From assembly GCF_000807775.2 (NCBI RefSeq), contig NZ_CP047385.1:2790001-2854000 (forward strand): a stretch of 64,000 nucleotides of DNA, read 5' to 3'. Shown one piece after another: positions 32,108 through 40,919 of the stretch. The DNA comes from Pandoraea fibrosis (GTDB lineage Bacteria; Pseudomonadota; Gammaproteobacteria; Burkholderiales; Burkholderiaceae). The notes under the pieces were generated by a model. That model saw nothing but the letters and a program-made list of their open reading frames with translations. It was not told the DNA's origin and did no database searches. Position numbers and translations under genes: made by a program. The first letter of the stretch is position 1. Every line of letters begins with the position of its first letter.

Positions 32108-33537
32108 GCACGAAGATCGTAGATTTGCTGGTGGTTGGCGCGGGGCCTGCCGGATTGGCCGCGGCGCTGGAAGCCAGGCGTCATGGGCTTGCCCCGCTGG
32201 TCGTGGATGAAAACGGTTTGCCCGGCGGACAGATTTATCGCAGCGTCAGCCGCTCGCCGCTGGCCGACCCAGGGGTACTCGGGCCGGACTATCTGCATGG
32301 GCGGGCGCTGGTCGACGCGTTCACGTCGGCAGGCATCGCCTATTGGCCGCAGACGCTGGCCTGGCAGATTGGGGCAGACAAACGTGTGTCCGTCACGCGG
32401 CAAGGCGCGGGCGGTGGCACGTTGCAGATCGAAGCCGGTGCCATCGTTCTGGCGAGCGGTGCGCAGGAGCGCCCCTTCCCGATTCCCGGCTGGACACTGC
32501 CCGGTGTGATGGGAGTGGGGGCGGCGCAAACGCTGCTCAAGGCATCGGCGCTGGTGCCCGACTCGCCGGCGGTGTTGGCTGGGTGCGGCCCGCTGCTCTA
32601 TCTGTTTGCGTGGCAACTGATCAATGCCGGTGTGCCGGTGCGCGCCATTCTCGATACGGCCGAGCCGAGCGCTCGGCGCAATGCGCTGCGCCATGCCGGT
32701 GGGGCCTTGCGTGCGCCGTCGTATCTGATGAAAGGCTTCAAGCTGCTGCGTGCGATTCGCGCAGCCGGTGTGCAGCACGTCAAGCATGTGGAGGCCTTGC
32801 GCGTCATCGGGGCCACACAGGCCGAGGGCATCGAGTATGTCGTTGGCGGACGCACCGAGCGCATCGACACGGCGCTGGTATTGCTGCATCAGGGCGTGAT
32901 TCCGAACACACAGGTCACGCGTTCGATCGGTTGCGAGCACGTGTGGGACGAGGCGCAGTTGTGCTGGCGTCCGAAGACCGACGCATGGGGCGAGACGAGT
33001 TTGCCGGGCATCTTCGTGGCCGGTGACGGCGCGGGGATTGGCGGTGCGCTGGCGGCCGAGCCGTCGGGACGACTTGCGGCCGTGCAAGCCGCCGTCAAAC
33101 TCGGCAAGCTCGACGGCGCGAAGCGCGACTCACGGGCACTTTCCTTGCGCCGCGAACTGGCGGCGCACACGGTGATTCGCCCGTTCCTCGACGCGTTGTA
33201 CCGGCCGGCCGAGGCATTCCGCGCGCCGGCCGACGACAGCACCATCGTGTGCCGTTGCGAGGAGGTGACGGCCGGGGATGTGCGTCGCATGGCCGGGCTG
33301 GGGTGCGTCGGTCCCAACCAGACGAAGAGTTTCTCGCGTTGTGGCATGGGCCCGTGTCAGGGTCGTTTCTGCGGGCTGACGGTCGCGGAACTGCTGGCGC
33401 AGGCGCAGGGCTGTGCGGTGCCGGAAGTCGGGTACTACCGAATCCGTCCACCGATCAAGCCGGTCACGCTGGGCGAGTTGGCCACGGCGGTCGAGGCCCC
33501 CGAATTCCTGAGCGAGCGCGCAGGCTTCCCCAAGTAG
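32104..33537 (+). CDS. FAD/NAD(P)-binding oxidoreductase subunit (HcnB/OoxA-like)
   Basis: 477 residues. FAD motif LLVVGAGPAGLAAALEA at the N-terminus, a second nucleotide-binding region, and IFVAGDGAGIGGALAAE of the disulfide-reductase fold. The C-terminal 80 residues contain a BFD-like [2Fe-2S] domain (VCRCEEVTAGDV then CGMGPCQGRFCG). This arrangement matches the larger subunit of opine oxidase and HCN synthase. It completes a three-subunit membrane-associated dehydrogenase that probably feeds electrons to the respiratory chain. RidA follows after 57 bases. Confidence 0.9.
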   Translation: MSTKIVDLLVVGAGPAGLAAALEARRHGLAPLVVDENGLPGGQIYRSVSRSPLADPGVLGPDYLHGRALVDAFTSAGIAYWPQTLAWQIGADKRVSVTRQGAGGGTLQIEAGAIVLASGAQERPFPIPGWTLPGVMGVGAAQTLLKASALVPDSPAVLAGCGPLLYLFAWQLINAGVPVRAILDTAEPSARRNALRHAGGALRAPSYLMKGFKLLRAIRAAGVQHVKHVEALRVIGATQAEGIEYVVGGRTERIDTALVLLHQGVIPNTQVTRSIGCEHVWDEAQLCWRPKTDAWGETSLPGIFVAGDGAGIGGALAAEPSGRLAAVQAAVKLGKLDGAKRDSRALSLRRELAAHTVIRPFLDALYRPAEAFRAPADDSTIVCRCEEVTAGDVRRMAGLGCVGPNQTKSFSRCGMGPCQGRFCGLTVAELLAQAQGCAVPEVGYYRIRPPIKPVTLGELATAVEAPEFLSERAGFPK

Positions 33538-33594
33538 GTGAGGTGGGCTCGCGCCTCTCACCTGCTTTTTTTATTCCTTTTGGAGACGTGGTCA

Positions 33595-33951
33595 ATGAGC
33601 GATATTCAACGCCATCACACGAACGCACGGATGAGCCGTGTCGTGGTGCATAACGGAACGGTCTACATCGGCGGTCAGACGGCCGACGATCGCACGCAGG
33701 ACATCACCGGGCAGACGCAGCAAGTGCTCGCGAAGCTCGACGGGTATCTGAAAGATGCCGGGATCGACAAGTCGCGTCTGCTCTCGGCACAGGTCTGGCT
33801 CAAGGACATCGAGTCCGATTTCGCCGGCATGAACGCCGTGTGGGATGCGTGGACCAGCCCGGGCAACACGCCCACGCGCGCCACCGTCGAGTCGCGTCTC
33901 GCGGCATCCGATCTGCTCGTCGAGATCGCGGTGATTGCAGCGGCGAAGTAA
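33595..33951 (+). CDS. RidA family protein (enamine/imine deaminase)
   Basis: 118 residues. RidA proteins hydrolyse reactive enamines and imines to ketones and ammonia. The substrate Arg is in the canonical PTRATVESRLA motif. GGAG lies upstream of the ATG at 33595. Its place directly after an amine-oxidase operon fits the chemistry: the oxidase makes an imine and RidA clears it. A terminator follows, closing the transcription unit. Confidence 0.93.
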   Translation: MSDIQRHHTNARMSRVVVHNGTVYIGGQTADDRTQDITGQTQQVLAKLDGYLKDAGIDKSRLLSAQVWLKDIESDFAGMNAVWDAWTSPGNTPTRATVESRLAASDLLVEIAVIAAAK

Positions 33952-33981
33952 GCCCTAAAGGCATACGGCATGCGCCAGTCG

Positions 33982-34008
33982 GGCCCGCGATCGTTCGCGG
34001 GCCTTTTT
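33982..34008 (+). terminator. Rho-independent terminator of the ABC-oxidase-ridA operon
   Basis: GGCCCGCGA (33982-33990), loop TCGT, TCGCGGGCC (33995-34003), then TTTTT. It ends the operon that begins at 26785. Confidence 0.9.
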
Positions 34009-34179
34009 CATGGGGAACGCGTCGCGCACATCAGAATGCTCAGCTAAATGCAGTGATGAATGGAATCCGTTCGTTGGTTGACGCCTCGTATCGTTGAATG
34101 GAAAGTCGCGCAGGCATAATGCGCAAGCCGGCAGGCGAAACGACTTTCTTAAACCAATGACGCCCCGGACGTTGGCGAA

Positions 34180-35280
34180 ATGACGGATCAATCGAAACAC
34201 CAGGTAACACGCAAAACATCGCAAAGAGGGCGGGACTTCTCTCGCCGCGTGCTGGGCTTGCGCAGTCTGGGCTGTGTCCTGAGCGCCATCGCCGTTTTCA
34301 CCGTGTTTCAACATATCGGTGCGTCGCACTTCGCCTATGGCGTCTGGGCACTCAACGCGTTTCTCTGGCCGGCCTTTGCACACGCCATTGCCCTTTCCGC
34401 TGTCGACCCGGTCGCAGCCGAGCGTCGCAATCTGTTGTGCGACTCGGCGTTCGGCGGGGGCTGGGTGGTGGCGATGCACTTCAGCGGCGTGCCGTCCGCC
34501 GTTCTGATCTCGGTGTTGCTGATGCACAATGCGTCGGCGGGCGGCTACCGGCTGCTGCGCGACGGGATTCTGGCGATGATGGCTGGTGGCGTGCTCACCG
34601 GCGCGGTTATCGGGTTCGGGTTCGAGACCGACATTGCATTGTCAGAGTTGGTGGCGAGTCTGCCGCTGCTACTGATCTATCCGACGCTCGTCGGCCTGAC
34701 CAGCTTCCGCTTGGCGAAACGGCTCTCGACAAGCGAGCGCGCGCTGCGCCGGATCAGCGATCAGGACGATCTCACATCGCTGCTCAATCGCCGGTCATGG
34801 ATGCGGGCACTGACCCATTGCTATGCGGACAAACGCACCGGCCGGTCGGGGACGGCGAGCATTGCCTTAATCGATATCGATGGATTCAAGGAAATCAACG
34901 ACTTCCACGGCCATCTTCAGGGCGATTCGCTGATCCGCATGCTCTCCGACGTGTTGTCGAGCGAATTGGGCAGTCATGACGTGATCGGCCGTTACGGCGG
35001 TGACGAATTTTGCGTGCTGTTCGACGGACAGACGGGCGACAGAGCGCGTAAGAAGCTGGAGAAGGTTCGTGCCATGTTTGCCGAGGCCACGCGCGGGCTG
35101 GATGCGTCGGGTAGCGTGACCTTGAGCGTGGGTGTTGCCGATTTCGACGGCGACCTCGTCTCGCCGACCGCATGGCTCGCACTGGCCGACGGCGCACTTT
35201 ATTCGGCCAAACGCTCGGGAAAGGACCGGATCGTGATTGCGCATGTCGGCAGTCAGTTCGACGGGGCCGTGGTGAGATAG
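34180..35280 (+). CDS. MASE2-GGDEF diguanylate cyclase
   Basis: 366 residues. The N-terminal part (about 20-180) is a MASE2 membrane sensor with several helices (VWALNAFLWPAFAH, RRNLLCDSAFGGGWVV, ASAGGYRLL). The C-terminal GGDEF domain has the active site RYGGDEF (about residue 271) and the Mg/GTP region IDIDGFKEIND, so it should make c-di-GMP. The inhibitory I-site RxxD five residues before GGDEF is absent (GSHD), so product inhibition by the classical route is unlikely. It stands alone between two terminating or convergent regions. Its signal is unknown. Confidence 0.92.
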   Translation: MTDQSKHQVTRKTSQRGRDFSRRVLGLRSLGCVLSAIAVFTVFQHIGASHFAYGVWALNAFLWPAFAHAIALSAVDPVAAERRNLLCDSAFGGGWVVAMHFSGVPSAVLISVLLMHNASAGGYRLLRDGILAMMAGGVLTGAVIGFGFETDIALSELVASLPLLLIYPTLVGLTSFRLAKRLSTSERALRRISDQDDLTSLLNRRSWMRALTHCYADKRTGRSGTASIALIDIDGFKEINDFHGHLQGDSLIRMLSDVLSSELGSHDVIGRYGGDEFCVLFDGQTGDRARKKLEKVRAMFAEATRGLDASGSVTLSVGVADFDGDLVSPTAWLALADGALYSAKRSGKDRIVIAHVGSQFDGAVVR

Positions 35281-35311
35281 CCCCCGGGCACTGGCGCGTG
35301 GTGCTTGTCGA

Positions 35312-35929
35312 TCAGGTCGTCGGAGCGCGTCCGAGCCGGCGTTCCAGCGCGGTCTTTGCCTCGGGCCACTCGTCGTCGATGATGCTAAAGCGCACCGAAT
35401 TGCGCTTGCGCCCGTCGGGCATGATGCGTTCGTGGCGCACGATCCCTTCCTGCCTGGCGCCGATGCGCAGGATGGCGGCTCTGGACTTCTCGTTCAACTC
35501 GTCGGTCGTGAATTGCACGCGAACGCATTGCAGTGTCTCGAACGCGAACGTGAGCAGCAGATATTTGGCTTCGGTGTTGATGCTCGACCGCTGGGCGGAC
35601 TCGCTCAGCCACGTATGACCAATCTCCAGCTTCCGGTTGGCCCGGTCGATTTTCCAGAATCGTGTGCTGCCGACGACCTTGCCGGTGGCCGTCGACACGA
35701 TGACGAACGGCATGACGGTGCCGTCTTCGCGTCCCCGCAGCGCCTTTTCGACGTAGTCGTCGACCGTCTCCGGTCCAGGCACGACGGTCACTTTCAAATT
35801 CCACAGTTCCCCGTCGGCGGCGGCAGCGAGCAGTGCCGGCGCGTGGTGGGCTTCCAGGGGATGGAGTTCAACGCTGCTGCCGACCAGCGTGGGTCGCATC
35901 GCGTCGGATGGAGAATCAGTCGTGGCCAT
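35312..35929 (-). CDS. GNAT family N-acetyltransferase (RimJ/RimL-like)
   Basis: About 205 residues. The acetyl-CoA acetyltransferase fold is seen in VVPGPETVDDYVEKAL, VVGSTRFWKIDRANRKLEIGHTWL and ALRIGARQEG-like terminal blocks (RAAILRIGARQEGIVRHER), which match RimL-type N-acetyltransferases acting on protein N-termini or small amines. The ATG at 35927-35929 fits family length, but there is no clear ribosome-binding site; ATG at 35899 or a TTG at 35998 are possible. It is convergent to the diguanylate cyclase gene, 31 bases apart. Confidence 0.85.
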   Translation of the reverse strand: MATTDSPSDAMRPTLVGSSVELHPLEAHHAPALLAAAADGELWNLKVTVVPGPETVDDYVEKALRGREDGTVMPFVIVSTATGKVVGSTRFWKIDRANRKLEIGHTWLSESAQRSSINTEAKYLLLTFAFETLQCVRVQFTTDELNEKSRAAILRIGARQEGIVRHERIMPDGRKRNSVRFSIIDDEWPEAKTALERRLGRAPTT

Positions 35930-36047
35930 GGGGAAGCGCTTGGATGAGGGGGCTGCCTGCAAAACGTCGATTTTGCCCTGAGCGCCTTCCGGCGACAAGA
36001 TGACGGCCGCGGGTCATGCATGGCTGCGTGCGAATGCGCCACCGCGC

Positions 36048-36719
36048 CTACATGCCGAATTCGCGTAAGCCTTCCAGATCGAGAATCGTCAACACGCCGT
36101 AGTCGACTTTGACCAACCCCGCCTGCTCCAGCACTTTGAGCGCGAGATTGACACGCTGACGCGACACGCCGGCGAGATAGCTCAGTTCTTCCTGAGAGAT
36201 CTGCACGGTGTTGTCGTCGGACGGGTACAGGTTCGGATTGAACATCGACGAGAGCGAACGTGCGACGCGGGCATCGGTGTCCAGCAGACGTTCGTGTTCG
36301 ACAGCCGCGATGAACTGGCCGAGACGCTCGTTAAGCTGGAGCGTCAGAAAGCGGTTGAACGGGATGCTGGTGTCGAGCAACCAGTCGAACGTGGCGATCG
36401 GCATGTGAGCGACCACAGAATCGCGCAGCGCCATCACGTCGTATTTTCGGATCTCGCGCTTGAGCACCGATCCTTCACCGAACCAGGCGCCCGCAGGCAC
36501 CCCCGTGAACGTCACCGACTTCCCGCTGGCAGATGCCGTCGCAATCTTCACCAGCCCTTCGATCACGCCGAACCATGCGTGCGTGGGGTCCCCCTTGCGG
36601 CACACGTAGCCGCCATTCTCGACAGGTTTCACCTGAATTTCCGCTACCACGCGTGCGCGCTGTTCCGGCGTCAGACCTTGCGCCCACACGCTGCGCTGCA
36701 ACAGGGTTTCGAGCGACAT
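36048..36719 (-). CDS. Crp/Fnr family transcriptional regulator
   Basis: 223 residues. A cyclic-nucleotide-binding-type beta barrel (about 15-130, GGYVCRKGDPTHAWFGVIEG) and a C-terminal helix-turn-helix (QEELSYLAGVSRQRVNLALKVL). There are no N-terminal Cys residues for an Fe-S cluster, so it is not an Fnr-type oxygen sensor. AAGGGA precedes the ATG. It is divergent from the CoA ligase/LivGHMKF operon, with a TTGTCA-N6-TGACAA palindrome 18 bases upstream of its own start, and so is the likely local regulator. Confidence 0.92.
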   Translation of the reverse strand: MSLETLLQRSVWAQGLTPEQRARVVAEIQVKPVENGGYVCRKGDPTHAWFGVIEGLVKIATASASGKSVTFTGVPAGAWFGEGSVLKREIRKYDVMALRDSVVAHMPIATFDWLLDTSIPFNRFLTLQLNERLGQFIAAVEHERLLDTDARVARSLSSMFNPNLYPSDDNTVQISQEELSYLAGVSRQRVNLALKVLEQAGLVKVDYGVLTILDLEGLREFGM

Positions 36720-37052
36720 ATAGGGATTTTCCCTTGATTGTCATCCGGGTGACAAATCCGCCGTGAGCCATGAGGTATCTTCGCCTTGCCTGGCAGCGCC
36801 GAGACAAGCATTCATGGCGGTTCGTACACGACGCCGAAACACAAGTATAGAAGCTGCCGACTGCCGGGCATAGCCGTCGTCGCTCCGTATTGCAGACTTG
36901 CAAGAACTAAGCAGGGTACCGAACCAACGCGTCGTTTCCGGACGCGACTTGCACCAGAGAATGAGAGAGCGTGCCACACGCACGCGCGCCGACCGAGCCA
37001 CGCCACTCCCCCTCGACGGACGTCGAATGGTGGCGAGACACAGGAGACAGGC
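36720..37052. other. 333-base divergent control region
   Basis: Gene-free region between the Crp/Fnr gene and the CoA-ligase operon. It holds the Crp-type palindrome at 36738-36755 and a CTTGCAAG eight-base palindrome near 36897-36904. I see no convincing coding sequence; longer open frames here are extensions of the ligase frame. Confidence 0.6.
36738..36755. promoter_or_regulatory. Crp/Fnr-type operator TTGTCA-N6-TGACAA
   Basis: Perfect six-base inverted repeat with a six-base spacer, as for Crp/Fnr-family dimers, located 18 bases upstream of the divergent regulator start. Probably autoregulation, possibly also control of the ligase operon. Confidence 0.6.
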
Positions 37053-39026
37053 ATGCAGGAGCGGACCACTTTCCCGCGCTTATTGCTGGCCCATGCGGCA
37101 ACGCGTGGCGAGCGCACGGCGTATCGGGAAAAAGATCTGGGGATCTGGCAAAGCTGGAGCTGGCAGGAGGCCGCGCAGGAAGTCAGGATGCTGGCCTGTG
37201 CGCTGGCATGCGCCGGGTTCAAGCGGGGCGATAACCTCGCCATCGTCGGCAACAATCGCGTGCGCCTGTACTGGGCGATGACCGCAGCGCAATCGCTGGG
37301 TGGCGTGGCCGTGCCGTTGTATCAGGACGCCGTCGCGGCGGAAATGATTCATGTGCTGGAAGACGCCGAAATCGATTTCGCCATCGTCGAAGACCAGGAG
37401 CAGGTCGACAAGCTGCTCGAATTGCGCGAGCGTGTGCCGCGTCTGTCGAACATCATCTATGAAGACCCGCGAGGGCTGCGCAATTACGACGCCGCCGGCT
37501 TGCTGTCGTATGCCGATGCCGTGGAGCGGGGCCGCGACTTCAACGCCAGGCATCCGCGCTACTTCGACGAGGCGGTGGCCAGCGTCGATCCCGAGGACAC
37601 AGCGACGATCCTTTACACGTCCGGCACGACAGGCAAGCCCAAGGGCGTGTGTCATTCGCACGCCGGTCTGATCGGCGCGGCGTTTCATGGCAGCGCATTC
37701 GACAAGCTCGCGCCCGGCGACGAAGTGTTGTCGTACCTGCCGATGGCATGGGTTGGCGATCATCTGTTCTCTTACGCGCAGGCATTGGTGGCGGGCTTCA
37801 CCGTCAATTGCCCCGAGTCGCCCGACACGATCTCGACGGACATGCGCGAGATTGGACCGACCTATTACTTCGCGCCGCCACGCGTTTATGAAAACGTGTT
37901 GACGCAAGTGATGATCCGCATGGAAGACGCGAATCGCCTCAAGCGAAAGATGTTTGCGCATTTCATGAACGTGGCGAATCGTTGCGGCGCTGCGGTGCTC
38001 GACCGCCGTCCGGTGCCGCTACTCGACCGGCTGCAATATGCCGTGGGCAATCTCTGTGTCTACGGGCCATTGCGCAACACGCTCGGCATGAGTCGGATCC
38101 GCACGGCGTATACCGCCGGAGAAGCGATCGGCCCGGATCTGTTCCATTTTTATCGTGCTATCGGCGTCAACCTGAAGCAGTTCTACGGGCAGACCGAGAC
38201 GTGCGCCTATGTCTGCCTGCAACCGGACCGTCAGGTGCGATTCGACAGCGTGGGGCCGGTCGCGCCGGGCATGGAAATCAAGATCGCCGACAGTGGGGAA
38301 GTGCTGGTGCGCGGCGTGGGATTGCTCAAGGAGTATTACAAGCGGCCCGACGCTACGCGCGAAGCGCTCGACGAGACCGGCTATTTCCGCACGGGCGATG
38401 CCGGCATCATCGACGCAGACGGTCATCTACGCATCATCGATCGCGCGAAGGACGTGGGCAAGCTCGCCAGTGGCTCGCTGTTCGCACCGAAATACATCGA
38501 GAACAAGCTCAAGTTCTTCGCGTACATCAAGGAAGCGGTCGCGTTCGGCGATGGGCGCGACGGTGTGTGTGCGTTCATCAACATCGACATGGACGCCGTG
38601 GGCAATTGGGCGGAGCGGCAAAGCCTGGCGTATGCCGGGTACGTCGATCTGGCCTGTCATCCACAGGTCGCCGAACTGATTCTGGGCTGCGTGGATGCGG
38701 TGAATGCGGATCTTGCCAAGGAGTCGGCTTTCTCGGCGGCACAGATTCAGCGCTTCGTGATTCTGCACAAGGAGCTGGACCCGGACGACGACGAACTCAC
38801 TCGCACGCGCAAGGTGCGTCGCGCCTTTATCGCGGAGAAGTACGGCGTGCTGGTCGACGCGTTCTATTCGGGCAAGTCGTCGCAGTTCATCGAGACTCGC
38901 GTGAAGTTCGAGGATGGGCGCGAGGGCAGCGTGAGCGCCACGCTCACGATCCATCCCGCTCGCGTGGTGGGTGCTCGGGCCCCTGTCGACGACCCTGCGC
39001 CTGAAAAATTGCGCTGCGCCGCCTGA
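37053..39026 (+). CDS. AMP-binding acyl/aryl-CoA ligase (long-chain acyl-CoA synthetase-like)
   Basis: 657 residues of the ANL superfamily. The phosphate-binding loop is YTSGTTGKPKGVCHSH (about residue 188 on), with the adenine motif YGQTET and the hinge/Asp motif YFRTGDAG; DRAKDVGKLASG stands where the usual Lys loop begins. It activates a carboxylic acid as acyl-AMP and then the CoA thioester. Length and order match the ligases that accompany branched-chain-type ABC transporters in Betaproteobacteria. AGGAG precedes the ATG at 37053. It is the first gene of the transporter operon, so the imported acid is probably its substrate. Confidence 0.9.
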   Translation: MQERTTFPRLLLAHAATRGERTAYREKDLGIWQSWSWQEAAQEVRMLACALACAGFKRGDNLAIVGNNRVRLYWAMTAAQSLGGVAVPLYQDAVAAEMIHVLEDAEIDFAIVEDQEQVDKLLELRERVPRLSNIIYEDPRGLRNYDAAGLLSYADAVERGRDFNARHPRYFDEAVASVDPEDTATILYTSGTTGKPKGVCHSHAGLIGAAFHGSAFDKLAPGDEVLSYLPMAWVGDHLFSYAQALVAGFTVNCPESPDTISTDMREIGPTYYFAPPRVYENVLTQVMIRMEDANRLKRKMFAHFMNVANRCGAAVLDRRPVPLLDRLQYAVGNLCVYGPLRNTLGMSRIRTAYTAGEAIGPDLFHFYRAIGVNLKQFYGQTETCAYVCLQPDRQVRFDSVGPVAPGMEIKIADSGEVLVRGVGLLKEYYKRPDATREALDETGYFRTGDAGIIDADGHLRIIDRAKDVGKLASGSLFAPKYIENKLKFFAYIKEAVAFGDGRDGVCAFINIDMDAVGNWAERQSLAYAGYVDLACHPQVAELILGCVDAVNADLAKESAFSAAQIQRFVILHKELDPDDDELTRTRKVRRAFIAEKYGVLVDAFYSGKSSQFIETRVKFEDGREGSVSATLTIHPARVVGARAPVDDPAPEKLRCAA

Positions 39027-39096
39027 TGCTCGCAACGACCCCTCATCGGAACTCGGCCAGTTCCATGTAATTCGCAAGAATTTCGCAGGAGAAGGC

Positions 39097-39903
39097 ATGA
39101 ACGACAACCGTAAAACCGGCGACATCTTGCTCGATTTGCAGCACATCAGTCTGTCGTTTGGTGGCGTGAAGGCATTGACGGACATCTCGTTCAACGTGCT
39201 GGAGCACGAGGTCCGCGCGATCATCGGTCCGAACGGCGCGGGCAAGAGTTCGATGCTCAACGTGATCAATGGCGTCTATCACCCGCAGCAGGGCACGATC
39301 GTTTTCCGGGGGCAGGTGAGACAGCGGATGCATCCGACGTCGGCCGCCCGTCAGGGAGTGGCGCGCACGTTTCAGAACATCGCCCTGTTCAAGGGCATGA
39401 CGGTGCTCGACAACATCATGACGGGGCGCAACACCCGGATGCGCTCGGGCCTGCTGGCCAGCGCGATCTGGTGGGGCCGTGCGCGTCAGGAAGAAATGGC
39501 CAATCGCGCCAAAGTCGAGGAGATCATCGACTTCCTCGAAATCCAGCACATTCGCAAGACACCGGTTGGCCGGTTGCCGTACGGCTTGCAAAAGCGCGTG
39601 GAGCTGGCGCGTGCGCTGGCCGCCGAGCCGGAGCTGTTGCTGCTCGACGAGCCGATGGCCGGCATGAATCTCGAGGAGAAGCGCGATATGTGCCGCTTCA
39701 TTCTCGAAGTGAACGAGGAGTTCGGCACGACGATCGTGCTGATCGAGCACGACATGGGCGTGGTGATGGATATCTCCGACCGGGTCGTGGTGCTCGATTA
39801 CGGCAAGAAGATCGGCGACGGCACCCCGGCCGACGTCAGAAGCGATCCCGAGGTGATTCGTGCCTATCTGGGCGCGGCACAGGGGATGCCCGCCGCGGCA
39901 TGA
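39097..39903 (+). CDS. Branched-chain-type ABC transporter ATP-binding protein (LivG type)
   Basis: 268 residues. Walker A GPNGAGKSS, Q-loop TFQNIALFKG, Walker B LLLLDEPMAGMN; the signature motif is degenerate (PYGLQKRVELARAL instead of LSGGQ), which is common in LivG subtypes linked to this ligase. AGGAG lies in front of the ATG at 39097. It forms the ATPase pair with the LivF-type protein encoded at 43.5 kb. Confidence 0.93.
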   Translation: MNDNRKTGDILLDLQHISLSFGGVKALTDISFNVLEHEVRAIIGPNGAGKSSMLNVINGVYHPQQGTIVFRGQVRQRMHPTSAARQGVARTFQNIALFKGMTVLDNIMTGRNTRMRSGLLASAIWWGRARQEEMANRAKVEEIIDFLEIQHIRKTPVGRLPYGLQKRVELARALAAEPELLLLDEPMAGMNLEEKRDMCRFILEVNEEFGTTIVLIEHDMGVVMDISDRVVVLDYGKKIGDGTPADVRSDPEVIRAYLGAAQGMPAAA

Positions 39904-39955
39904 CAGACAGACCGTCGGCGACGCCCGGCGACGCGTTGACGACTTGGAGACATCG

Positions 39956-40870
39956 ATGCAGTTCTTTCTGGAAATTCTGATCGGCGGGTTGCTCTCGGGG
40001 GTGATGTATTCGCTCGTGGCGCTCGGCTTTGTGCTGATCTTCAAGGCCTCTGGCGTATTCAACTTCGCGCAGGGTGCGATGGTGTATTTCGCCGCGCTCA
40101 GCGTCGTCGGCCTGATGGAGCGGGGCTTGCCGCTGTGGCTGGCCGCCATTGGCGCGTTCGGCGTCATGGTGCTGGTCGGGGTCGCGACCGAGCGCTTCGT
40201 GTTGCGAAAGCTCGTGAACCAGTCCCCCATCACGTTGTTCATGGCGACGATCGGCTTGTCGTTCTTTCTCGAGGGATTGGCGCCGCTGTTGTGGGGCAAC
40301 GAGGTGCGGCCGCTGTCGCTGGGCATTGTGGATGAACCCATCGCGTCGATCATGGACTCGACGGGCGTGCTCGTGAGCAGCTTCGATCTGGCGGCGGCCG
40401 GCATTGCCGCGGTTCTGGTCGCGTTGCTCGCGCTGTTTTTCAAGGCGACGAGCATCGGCCGGGCGCTGCGAGCCGTCGCCGACGATCATCAGGCGGCGCT
40501 CTCGCTGGGCATTCCGTTGCAGCGGATCTGGGTGGTGGTGTGGAGCGTGTCGGGGTTTGTCGCGCTCGTGGCGGGCATGCTCTGGGGCTCGCGCAACGGC
40601 GTGCAGTTCGCGCTGACCATGACCGCGCTCAAGGCGTTGCCGGTGTTGATTCTCGGTGGTTTCACGTCGATCCCCGGTGCGATTGTCGGCGGGTTGATCA
40701 TCGGTGCGGCGGAAAAGCTTGCGGAGATCTATGTGCCGCAACTGCTGCAAAGTCAGTTTGGCGGAAATTTCGGGGGCATCGAAGGCTGGTTCCCGTATGT
40801 CTTTGCACTCCTGTTCCTGCTGGTTCGCCCGGAAGGGCTGTTCGGCGAGCGGCATATCGACCGGGTCTGA
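39956..40870 (+). CDS. Branched-chain-type ABC transporter permease (LivH type)
   Basis: 304 residues with eight or so membrane helices. LivH hallmarks are YSLVALGFVLIFKASGVFNFAQG at the N-terminus, the cytoplasmic loop GRALRAVADDHQAALSLG and GGFTSIPGAIVGG. GGAGA precedes the ATG. It forms the channel with the LivM-type protein that follows after 49 bases. Confidence 0.93.
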   Translation: MQFFLEILIGGLLSGVMYSLVALGFVLIFKASGVFNFAQGAMVYFAALSVVGLMERGLPLWLAAIGAFGVMVLVGVATERFVLRKLVNQSPITLFMATIGLSFFLEGLAPLLWGNEVRPLSLGIVDEPIASIMDSTGVLVSSFDLAAAGIAAVLVALLALFFKATSIGRALRAVADDHQAALSLGIPLQRIWVVVWSVSGFVALVAGMLWGSRNGVQFALTMTALKALPVLILGGFTSIPGAIVGGLIIGAAEKLAEIYVPQLLQSQFGGNFGGIEGWFPYVFALLFLLVRPEGLFGERHIDRV

Positions 40871-40919
40871 TCCGGCGGTATTCAACGCAGAACGCACGCA
40901 TTCATCGCAGAGGCCATCC

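Noticed and set aside
30721..33537. Hydrogen cyanide synthase (hcnABC)
   Set aside because: The three-subunit layout fits, but the gene order differs (HcnC-like first), and the ABC importer, LysR gene and RidA point to amine or opine catabolism.
36048..36719. Fnr-type oxygen sensor
   Set aside because: The N-terminal cysteine cluster required for a 4Fe-4S centre is missing.
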